The position numbers and the translations under genes are program-made. Of a DNA stretch of 15,823 bases, positions 8,081-15,823 are shown piece after piece. Origin of the DNA: Davidsoniella eucalypti (lineage: Eukaryota; Ascomycota; Sordariomycetes; Microascales; Ceratocystidaceae); contig RMBW01000280.1 of NCBI GenBank assembly GCA_004009845.1, positions 1 to 15,823 of the forward strand, given 5' to 3'. The notes beneath the pieces were generated by a model. The model had not been told where the DNA came from and ran no database searches. It worked only from the letters and a program-made list of their open reading frames with translations. Positions within the stretch are counted from its first letter, which is position 1; the number at the start of each line of letters is the position of its first letter.

Positions 8081-8091
8081 CCCTCCTCCTT
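8081..8091 (-). other. Polypurine tract of G1
   Basis: The minus strand reads AAGGAGGAGGG, followed by TAC and then the LTR start TGTTATG. Such a tract, which primes plus-strand DNA synthesis, is expected immediately upstream of a 3' LTR. It confirms that 7563-8077 belongs to the pol gene at 8106-10626. Confidence 0.7.
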
Positions 8092-8105
8092 AAGGGTCGA
8101 TGTCC

Positions 8106-10626
8106 TCAGCGACTTCTGGGGCCCGGTTTGTCAGGATACTGGGTCAAAAAATCATCGAAAGCTTTGGTATCCTCGATGGAGTCAAACGGAGTCCAGGTTG
8201 GTGTAGAGTAACCAGTCCATTTAACAAGGTATTCCCATCTGATATTTACCCGGCCTCGGGAACGAACATCGAGAATCTCGTCAATAAAGAATTCCTCTTC
8301 GCCATCAACAATAACTGGGGGCGGAGCGGGATTGATCTGGCCAGGATACGGATCGGACGCGGCTGGTTCAAGTAAGGAAACATGGAAAACAGGGTGCACC
8401 TTCATAGTGTCAGGCAAGTCGAGTTTATATGCATGTGTCGAGACCTTTTGAAGGACCTGGAACGGGCCAAGTTTCTTGAAGTCCAGCTTATTCGATGGGC
8501 GAGTGGTCGAGATGTTTCTTCGCAAGAGCCATACACGGTCTCCCGACTTCAGGACAGGCGGGGAAATCCGACGGGTATCTGCCTGTTCGCTCATAATGTC
8601 TTGAGCCCAAAGCATCTCTTGCTTCAGGAACTGGCAGAGTCTATCAAGCTGACTGGCTATATCTTGTAGGACAGGGCTGGGTGCAGATTTTGGGTTTAAA
8701 CTTATCTGGTATCGAGGGTGGTAGCCAAAGTTTGCGAAGAAAGGCGAGGTCCTGGTGGCTGACGAGACAGTGTTGTTGTACGAGAATTCAGCCAGGGATA
8801 ACAAGTCGGTCCAGTTATCTTGTTGGTAGTTACAGTATCCGCGGAGGTATTGTTCGAGGATGGCATTGATTCGTTCAGTTTGACCATCTGTCTGCGGGTG
8901 AAATGCCGTGCTCAGGTTCTGCTTGATGTGTAGGACAGTGGCAAGTGAGCGGATAAACTGGGACGTAAACAGGGAGCCTCTGTCCGAGGTAATGTCACTC
9001 GGCAGGCCATGTAAACGGAAAATCGAATCTCGGAATAGGCGGGCAAACCCATGTGCATCAAGTGTTGAATTGCAAGGAACAAAGTGAGCCATCTTGGTAA
9101 GACGGTCAACAACCACAAAGATGGAATCCCGGCCTTCAGAAAGAGGCAGGCCGGTGATGAAGTCCATAGAGATCGAGTCCCAACGTCGCTGGGGAACTTT
9201 CAAGGGTTTCAGGAATCCGTATGGGGCATGTCGGACAGGTTTGATTCTCTGGCAGGTTTCGCAATTCTTAGTAAACTGGGCAATATCCTTTCGCATCTTG
9301 GGCCACCAGTAGTCACGGGTCAAGAGCTCAAACATTGCTTCCCGACCAGGATGACCGGCAGCAGGATGTTCGTGTGAGGACCTCAGGATAGCAAGGCGGA
9401 GTTTAGACTGGTCGGGGACGTAAATCAAGTTTCGAACAAGTAAAAGTCCTTCTGGAGACTGGGAACAAACAGCAAGATCGATTTCGGGATGTCGGGAAGC
9501 TTTGGTGTTAAGTGCTTTCAAGATAGACTTGGCAAGTCGGTCTTCTTTCAGCGCGTTTCGGATTCGAGTACCAACGGAGACTTCAAGGGAGTGTATACGT
9601 ATCTTAGCAGGGTCAATTAATGGAAGTGATTTGTCTAGGTCGCCATCTGGGGTTTCAACATCTTGAGTTCTTCTAGTAAGTGCATCGGCTCGTGAGTTGG
9701 CTGTTCCAGGTCTGTAGGTGATCGTGAAAGGTAACTCTGCTAGTTCTAATGCCCAGCGGGCCTGGCGTCGGTTCATGACAGTTTTTGTAGTAAAAGCTGT
9801 GAGGTTCTTATGGTCCGTCAGGATGGTAACAGGTTTCTCCAGTCCGATAAGCATAGTGTAGTACTGGCGAAGACAGTCAATAATGGCTAGTAGTTCTTTT
9901 TCACCCACACTATAGTTGCATTCGGCAGGGGCCATCTTTCGAGAATGATAGGCGATCGGGTGCAGTTTTCGGGAGCCATCAGGAGCTGGGTGATACTGGG
10001 ACAAGACACCAGATACGACTCTGTCAGAGGCATCTGTTTCAAGAACAGTTTCCAAGGTAGGGTCAAAGTGTTTCAGGATGGGGGCAGACGTAAACTGGGC
10101 TTTCAAGAACTCAAAGGCTTTCTGGCAGGCAGGCGTCCAGGAGAAGATATGGTCTTTCCGGGTGAGATCAAACAGGGGAGAACAAATGCGGGAGTAGTCC
10201 TTGATGAAGCGTCGATAATAGTTTGCAAATCCAAGAAAGCTCTGCGTAGCTTTAACAGTTGTGGGGGGCTTCCACTCTTCAACTGCCGTAATCTTGTCAA
10301 GGTCCATGGACAGGGAATCGTGAGATAGAACAAAGCCAACAAATTTTGTCTGAGTGACATCGAATTCGCACTTCTCACCTTTGACAAAGAGGTCAGCTTC
10401 AGCCAGCTTTGTTAAGACCTTGCGGACATGTTCTGAGTGCTCATCTGGATTCTCAGAGAAAATAAGAATGTCATCAAGGTAGACAACACAAAACAGGTCC
10501 ACGTATTCGTGTAGAACTTCGTTAACGAATTGCTGACAGGTTGCCGGAGCATTAGATAATCCAAAAGGCATGACTAGATATTCGAACAGGCCATAGCGAG
10601 TTCGGAATGCGGTTTTCCATTCATCG
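8106..10626 (-). CDS. pol: Ty3/gypsy pol, 3' part (RT C-terminus, RNase H, integrase, chromodomain), truncated by repeat R
   Basis: The frame is open without a break from the junction at 10626 to TGA at 8106-8108, about 840 codons. Upstream of the internal Met at 10571 it already reads DEWKTAFRTRYGLFEYLV, so that Met is not a start. Counting from it: RT catalytic YLDD at 31-34; RNase H acidic residues D180, E226, D253, D296; integrase zinc finger H402, H407, C437, C440; DDE triad D470, D530, E566 (35 residues between the last two); GPY/F module around 701-720; and a chromodomain at about 762-810 with YLVKWTGY. This identifies a chromovirus, whose integrase is thought to be steered to heterochromatin by the chromodomain. 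Gag, protease and the first part of RT are missing because repeat R interrupts the gene. They may resume beyond the right edge of the window. The absence of internal stops suggests a fairly young copy. Confidence 0.93.
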
Positions 10627-11383
10627 CCTAGGTATTATTCGGCGGCGTTGCGGGCGGAAACGTGCATACATTTCAGTCTGGGCACCCTTGTCCCTATTTT
10701 CAAAACGGTTCAGATCTAAACGGATCGGTGATTGGCCAAAATCTATTAATAAATAAGAATTTATCTATGACTTTGCTTACTAAAAAAAAAATTTAAGTTT
10801 CATTTTTTTGGTTTCATTTTTATTTTAACAAATAATTTTCTGAAGTTTTTTTTTTCTTGCAATTATTTTCACAAAATAATCTTTTGAAAATTTTAAATTC
10901 TTTTAGAAAATCCCTTTATTCAATTTATAGGGAGCAAAATATAATTCAATTTTGCTATCAATTTTATTTATTTATTAATCTTGTTTAACAATAAAACTAT
11001 GACGATATCACTAAGAACGTGTTCATGATATTTATAATTATAGATTATAATGTTTAGATCTACGGGGGAATTAGAAAGTTAATAATACTAACGAAGTATT
11101 TCATACTTTTGTGTAAAGTAGTAATGTGTATTCAGAATTCGTTAAAGCTTTGAGGTGTTTTTTTACAAATATGTCGAGCATAAACGTGACGTCTAGCTTC
11201 AGGGAGGAAACTAACTAGCATGCCGTTTTTGAGTATTTTTTTTTCACTAAGCAGCACATAATATATGAACGGTTCTTTAAAAGAACCGCAGCAGAACTGC
11301 TAGTATTTGGACACAAATAGGACTGCAATCAATTTACTGGATCAAACGCACTAGAAACGGCAAGTTATAAGTACACCAAGGGC
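10627..11383. repeat. Repeat R, copy 2, inserted in G1 pol and cut by G2
   Basis: The stretch is nearly identical to 2258-3115 but lacks about 100 bp of its T-rich part, leaving 757 bp. At the left it joins G1 pol within the RT coding sequence (codon 10623-10625). At the right it joins the G2 LTR directly after AGGGC (11379-11383). Copy 1 continues past AGGGC with AGGTCTACATACTC, so G2 most likely inserted inside R with AGGGC as its target duplication. The palindrome with 9-bp arms recurs at 11270-11288. Confidence 0.8.
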
Positions 11384-11561
11384 TGACACGAACTAGGTGA
11401 GGCAGTGGCAAGCAATCTAGTAGAAAGGACTTCGATTGATACCGATGAAGGAGAAAGGCTAATATCTGTTGGAATACGGCGGGAATAGGTCCCTATTTAT
11501 AGCCGTTTATCTGACTAGGTAAATACCTAGACAAATACCAACTGGGCCTTAGCCCGTGACA
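11384..11561 (-). repeat. 3' LTR of gypsy element G2
   Basis: Read on the minus strand it starts TGTCACGGGCTAAGG at 11561 and ends GTTCGTGTCA at 11384, 178 bp with TG/CA ends. It has TATAAATAG (plus-strand 11493-11501) and, 55 bp further on, ATCGGTATCAA (plus-strand 11436-11446), at the same spacing as the self-priming segment of the TRIM LTR. It follows a polypurine tract. Length and blockwise sequence match the TRIM LTR. Confidence 0.88.
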
Positions 11562-11565
11562 TTAG

Positions 11566-11579
11566 CCCCCTCCCCCCTC
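11566..11579 (-). other. Polypurine tract of G2
   Basis: The minus strand reads GAGGGGGGAGGGGG, then CTAA, then the LTR start TGTCAC. The preceding TTAGTTAGTCTGCCG resembles the corresponding part of the TRIM. Confidence 0.75.
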
Positions 11580-11732
11580 GGCAGACTAACTAATTCTAAC
11601 TGAAAAATCTATAATACATGCTGACAAATTGAGTTTGTCTTAAAAAAAATGGCGCAGGGGGTGCTGCGGAAAAATAAGGAGTATCGTAAATACGGTAAAC
11701 TCCGAGTGGCGGTAGCGCCGATTGAATGTTAC
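11580..11732 (-). other. 3' untranslated region of G2
   Basis: This is the sequence between the pol stop codon and the polypurine tract on the minus strand. It contains no further frame. Its end shares sequence with the TRIM internal 3' end. Confidence 0.55.
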
Positions 11733-12342
11733 TTAGTGAGTGGTACCGTGCCAATACGAAAATAATGAGTCTGATGATTCCTCCCCCCCTTGATGTTGCA
11801 TGTGGGTGGGTGGCTGTGGGGATGCGGCTTGGTCCGATGGGACTGTGCTAACTTGCTCAATAATGGCTGAGGACGCGGTGACTAGGGAGCGATCCAGGAA
11901 GATGCGCCAAGCGAGGGTACTTTCGACGTGTTCTACTGGTTCCCAAGTGGGGTCCTGGTAACCTGACCACTTAACTAGTGCCTGTTCGTGGCCGCGGTAC
12001 TTACGCTGGCGGACGATTTCCTCAACTCGGAATTCCCCTTCAGCTAGAGACTCGTCGCCGTATGCTTCGTCTCTCGTAATGGCTTCGGGTTCATCGTCTT
12101 GGAGCACTTGAGAAGGTAGGGGGTTGTTGAAGGCGTGACGGACCTTGTTCACGTGAAAGACAGGGTGGACCAAGCCGGGGACGTCCAGTCGGACTGCATG
12201 GGAACCTACGAGGCCTGTGACCGTGTAGCGGCGTGCCAGCCAATCTAATTTCTTAGATGGTCTCAAGGATGAGAGATTTTCCGTTTTCAGGAAGACTTTG
12301 TCTCCTATCTTGAATTGCGAGGCTGGCTGGCGACGGCGGTTT
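11733..12342 (-). pseudogene. pol: G2 pol, C-terminal segment: GPY/F region and chromodomain
   Basis: On the minus strand this frame takes over from the integrase frame at about 12340. It reads FKIGDKVFLKTENLSS, then RPSKKLDWLARRYTV (the GPY/F-like module) and HPVFHV, then a chromodomain FRVEEI...ALVKWSGYQDPTWEP (about residues 79-125 counted from the codon at 12266), and about 50 more residues to the stop at 11733. The codon at 12266 is TTG inside the protein, so it is not a start. The frame change lies at an AAA run (TTT on the plus strand, 12340-12342), where one extra base would explain it. The segment is continuous with the integrase in intact relatives. Confidence 0.85.
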
Positions 12343-13950
12343 GGCTGCGGTTTCCTGGTAGTCCTGTGCGGAGGCTATGGCTACTTGCGCGAATCCCGAT
12401 GCATTGCTGATTTTGTCTAGGAATGCTTGTGCGTCGTGGACGGGGGATCGTGTGGAGGCTGGGTCAGTGGATGGTGATGGTTCCACTATGGACATGTTGT
12501 AGCCGTGGGTAGCGAAGAAGGGCGCTAGGCCTGTGCTGGAAACCGTGCGGTTGTTGAGTGCAATTTGGGCTTGGGGTAGTAATTCGGCCCAGTCGTCCTG
12601 TGCGAAGGAGCAGAAAATGCGAAGGAAGGTCTCAACTTCTTGGTTACTTCGTTCTTGGGCGCCATCCGTTTGTGGATGGAAGGCTGTGGAAAGGCGTCGT
12701 GTGATGCTGAAGCGCCTGCAGACTTCGCCCCAAAATAATGAAGAGAACTGTGGTCCACGGTCTGATACAATGGCCGTGGGAAAACCGTGGTGGACGAAGA
12801 CATGGGTAATGAGGGCTCGGGCCGTCGCTTCGGCCGAGGTGTCTGACATGGGGACGAGGATTTGAGACTTGGATAGTCTATCGGTGATCCCGAGAATAAA
12901 GAGGTGGCCCTTGGATGGAGGTAGGGGGCCAATAAAGTCCATGGCCAGCTCGGACCAGTGGCGTGATGGGATTGGAAGGGGCTTGAGGAGACCGCGCTTC
13001 TGTTCTCGCCAATACTTGCTCTTCCCGCAAGTGGTGCAATTGGAGACGAATTGCCGGACATCGTTGGTGAGTCCTGGCCAAGTATATTCGCGCGCGACTA
13101 GGTCCCTGGTAATTTCGCGACCAGGGTGTCCTGACAAGTGGGAGTCATGGACAGTCTGGATCAGTTTGGTGCGTAAGGGTTCAAAACGGGGGATCCATAG
13201 TCTGTTGCGCCAACGAAGGAGGCCTAAGTCGTCCACGGAGCATTCGCTGATTTGCCATTGCAGGCCCCATGCTGAGGGAAAAGACCTAGCTGCTTCTTGG
13301 ACAAGGGAGCGGGCTAGCCACCATCGGTTGTTGGAGGCCAGGGCTTGAGTCCAGAGGGCTGTGAGGTCGGGGTCTGCAAACGGGGAAGGTAGTGCGACCT
13401 GCGTGGCGACCTCGTCTGAGGCTGCGTCCAGGTCTGGAACGTTGGACCAGACTGCGTTGATTACGACCAGGTTGTCTCCTGAGTCGGCAGGGGCGAGGAG
13501 TTGGTGTACTCTACTTAGCAGCCTGTCGTCGTTGGCATCCTTGGGCATGTCTTGGTCTCTGCGGGAAAGGGCATCGGGCACAACTTGGTCTGTGCCCGGG
13601 CGGTGCTTGAGTTCAAAGCTAAAATCCGATAACTCGTAGCCCCAGCGGCGTTGGCGCTCTGCTAGGGTTCTTTTGGTCCTAAAGAACTCGAGGTTACGGT
13701 GGTCCGTGAATACGGTGAAATGGACTCCTAGGAGAAAGTGTCTCCATTGGCGGATCGCCCAATAAATCGCCAACATTTCCTTGTCGTGGATAGGATAGTT
13801 GGACTCAGCAGGGGTGAGTTTCCTAGACAGGAAGGCGATTGGGTGAAGGAGGCCGTCAGTGCCGCGCTGAGTGAGTTCAGCGCCGAGGGCATAGCCAGAG
13901 GAGTCCGCTGAGAGAATAGTTTCTCTATCAGGTTCGAAGGGGACCAAGAG
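12340..13950 (-). pseudogene. pol: G2 pol, middle segment: RNase H and integrase
   Basis: The frame is open on the minus strand from 13998 to 12253, but the authentic part runs from the break near 13950 to the break near 12340. Counting from 13998: RNase H residues D32, E74, D99 and D142; integrase finger H287, H291, C321, C324; DDE triad D354, D413, E449 with 35 residues between D413 and E449. HPQTDG precedes the glutamate. All expected catalytic residues are present, so only the reading-frame breaks mark it as defective. The nominal first codon is TTG in an out-of-frame stretch. Confidence 0.88.
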
Positions 13951-15398
13951 GGGGGAGCGACGAAGGCTTCCTTGATCTTGCGGAATGAGTCGTCGCAAGC
14001 GTCAGTCCAAATGAAGGGTGTATCCTTTTTGGTTAAGTTGGTTAGGGGAGCCAGGGTTTCGGAGATGCGAGGGACAAAGTCCCTGTAAAAGTTGACAAAG
14101 CCTGTGAAGCGGCGTAACTCTGTCAGAGTGTAGGGACGTTCCCAGTTGCGAATGGCTTCGGACTTGTCCGGGTCTGCACGGATGCCTAGGCCTGGGCCCA
14201 CCAGGAATCCGAGGAACTTAATTTCCTTGGCTGCGAATTGGCATTTCCTGATGTCGAGCTGGAGGTCTGCTTTGTCCAGGGCGGATATAATTTCCAGGAC
14301 TAGTTTGCGGTGGTCTTCAAGGGACCCGCTGGAATAGATACAGACGTCGTCGATATAGGCGTCACAGTTGATACCATGCCATTTGTCCAGCACTACGTTG
14401 ATGCGGCGTTGGAAGGCAGCTGGGGCGTTGGTAAGCCCGAAGGGGACGACGTTCCACTGGAAGGCACCCAGTGGGGTGCGAAAGGCTGTTAAGTGTTCAG
14501 AGCCTGGGGCAATTCGGATGCGGTGGAAGGCCGAGATAACGTCTACCTTGGAAACCCATTCAGAACCTGTGATGCGACGCAGAGTTTCTCCCATGAGAGG
14601 CAGGGGGTACTTGTCCTTGATTGATGCGTTGTTAACTCCACGGTAGTCTACGCAGAAGCGCACTCCGCCTCCTGGTTTATTGACGAAGAGGACGGAGGAA
14701 CCGTGTTCCGAGTCAGATGGGCTAATGAACTGGGTGCCTTTGAGGCCTTCCAGGGTCTTTTGGAGGACGAGGAGTTCCGGGCGTGTGAGGGGGTAAAGCG
14801 ACTGGGTAGGGATTTTGGCGCCTGGTTTGAGCCTGATTTCCAAGTCTACTCCTGGCCTGTGCGGGGGTAGTGTCTCGGCTAGTTTAGGGTCGAAAGCCGA
14901 GGCTACTGGCTCTAACCAGTCGGGTAAATGCGGACGTGATTTGTCCTTATGGGCGAGAGCGATCTGGATGTTCTCCAGCGAAGCTCTATAAATACTCACG
15001 TTGCCCTCCTCGCTGCAGAGTTTATAAAATTCCTCTGCGTTTAGCTCTTCAGCAGGTGCGATAATCACCTCTTGTTTCCGAGGCCGCAGCCTTACATCGT
15101 TGTTTACCAACCATCTCTGGCCTAGGATGATGTCCTCAGTTTGGCCAGGAACCACGTAGGCCCAAATGGTTTCTTGGTGGCCGTTGATGGTGAGGGAGAA
15201 GGCGGCGATGGTGTCGATGTGCGGGGTTGTCCTGTGTAGTGACTTGGACAATCTCTCGTTCGGAGATGGTGTGGTGAGGATGGCGTGAGGGAGGAGACGC
15301 GGGGGAACGACGGCGACAGTGAGGCAGCCACTATCCACGAGGGCCTTAGTCGAGTAGTCACCTAAACTTACGTCTAAATAATTACCCGAGGCACTCAT
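13950..15398 (-). pseudogene. pol: G2 pol, N-terminal segment: aspartic protease and reverse transcriptase
   Basis: From ATG at 15396-15398 the protein shows a retroviral-type protease (VDSG at 21-24; GQRWLVNND at 93-101) and a full RT domain (about 190-440): VSKVDVISAF with the first catalytic Asp at 286, VPFGLTNAPAAFQ, and YIDD at 348-351, where YVDD or YLDD is commoner. The authentic frame ends near residue 480, where homology jumps to another frame; the frame itself stays open to 13728. The break is at a run of six Gs on the plus strand (13950-13955), so a one-base loss is likely. The frame is open from the TAG at 15459-15461, so ATG 15398 is the first Met after that stop. Confidence 0.88.
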
Positions 15399-15409
15399 TT
15401 CTAATCTGA

Positions 15410-15823
15410 CTATTCTATCTCCAATTGATTCCCCCTTGTCGGGGAGCGTTTCCCCCGACTATCTAAAAAATCCGGCTCATTGCTGACTGAAGGGGCGGTG
15501 CTAGAGGATTGCGGTTGCGAGGTACTTAGACATTCATTGATCATTGAGCGAACATCCTCTAGGGAGATGGATGCTTAGTGGCCGCGGCGTTGGCGCGGAT
15601 GGCACCCCTGGCGTTGCGTGAGTTACGGCATTCTGCGGTGCTGTGGCCTGGTCTCTTGCATTTGGAGCAGAAGTTAGGGGAGCTTGGGCAGAACCTCGGG
15701 GAATGTCCCTTTAGGTTGCAGGAGGAGCAGGGGGGAGCGTCTGAGCACTTGAACGAGGAGTGCGTGTCTGTTGACAAAAGAGGCAGGGCTTGAAAGTGGT
15801 TGCGCTGCTGTTCACGGGGGGCT
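15410..15823 (-). pseudogene. gag: G2 gag, C-terminal part with two CCHC zinc knuckles (partial)
   Basis: From the right edge the minus strand is open to TAG at 15559-15561. It encodes two knuckles of the form C-x2-C-x4-H-x4-C, CSSCNLKGHSPRFC and CSKCKRPGHSTAEC, then an alanine- and arginine-rich tail. These nucleocapsid knuckles bind the element's RNA. The frame one step over continues beyond that TAG, giving about 50 residues rich in Ser, Pro and Gln, to TAG at 15410-15412, only 11 bases before the pol ATG. A frameshift near 15561 is therefore likely and the true gag end is probably 15410. The N-terminal part is outside the window. Confidence 0.75.

Larger units (their letters stand above)
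7563..10626 (-). mobile_element. Chromovirus G1, 3' portion
   Basis: The 3' LTR, polypurine tract and the 3' part of pol are contiguous on the minus strand. The element is split by repeat R at 10627, in the codon just before the RT motif DEWKTAF. The 5' LTR, gag and protease are not in the window. The G1 family has three LTR copies here, including a solo LTR and the partial LTR at 1-281. Confidence 0.88.
11384..15823 (-). mobile_element. Chromovirus G2, 3' LTR to gag (5' end outside window)
   Basis: On the minus strand the order is gag knuckles, protease, RT, RNase H, integrase, chromodomain, polypurine tract and 3' LTR, the normal Ty3/gypsy order. Three apparent single-base frame changes (near 15561, 13950 and 12340) inactivate it unless they are sequencing errors. 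It is inserted in repeat R copy 2. Short LTRs and shared blocks link it to the TRIM at 3143-4518. Confidence 0.92.

Noticed and set aside
12525..13061. 178-codon minus-strand frame within the integrase region
   Set aside because: It overlaps the integrase frame, which holds all the zinc-finger and DDE residues. The other frame is serine- and proline-rich without motifs.
13950..13955. Programmed ribosomal frameshift in G2 pol
   Set aside because: Ty3/gypsy elements are not known to shift frame between RT and RNase H. A one-base change in a homopolymer is simpler.

Overview
The window looks like a gene-free, transposon-dominated stretch of a filamentous fungal genome, most likely an ascomycete. 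The grounds are a decayed Tad1-like LINE tail with an RNase H remnant, two chromodomain-bearing Ty3/gypsy elements (chromoviruses), very short LTRs (about 180 bp) in one family, and long AT-rich stretches without convincing genes. I recognise no host gene, tRNA, rRNA or CRISPR array. The fungal assignment is an inference from the element families.

Layout, left to right. 1-281: partial LTR of family G1 (minus orientation) abutting a broken LINE. 282-about 1031: decayed 3' end of the LINE (+), ending in a short A-run. About 1032-2257: AT-rich, ancient repeat sequence carrying a 52-bp LINE-tail insertion. 2258-3115 or beyond: repeat R, copy 1. 3143-4518: a complete non-autonomous LTR element (TRIM-like) with two identical 179-bp LTRs and a TTAAG target duplication. 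4524-6897: AT-rich sequence with a diverged second copy of the 1038-1335 repeat. 6903-7368: solo G1 LTR (+) with GTTAG target duplication. 7369-7562: short spacer. 7563-8077: 3' LTR of element G1 (minus). 8106-10626: 3' two-thirds of G1 pol, open throughout. 10627-11383: repeat R, copy 2, which interrupts G1 in the RT gene. 11384-15823: element G2 (minus), 3' LTR to gag, running off the right edge, with three apparent frame breaks.

The elements record an insertion order. G1 came first, R then split its pol gene, and G2 then inserted into R. A related R copy elsewhere in the window received the TRIM. The TRIM and G2 share LTR core sequence, TATA box spacing and the polypurine-tract region, so the TRIM is probably mobilised by G2-type proteins. 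The TRIM also shows an exact 11-nt complementarity between the expected 5' end of its RNA and the site just after its 5' LTR. This is the arrangement known for self-primed Tf1/sushi-type elements. It is the most interesting signal here and makes a direct prediction for G2.
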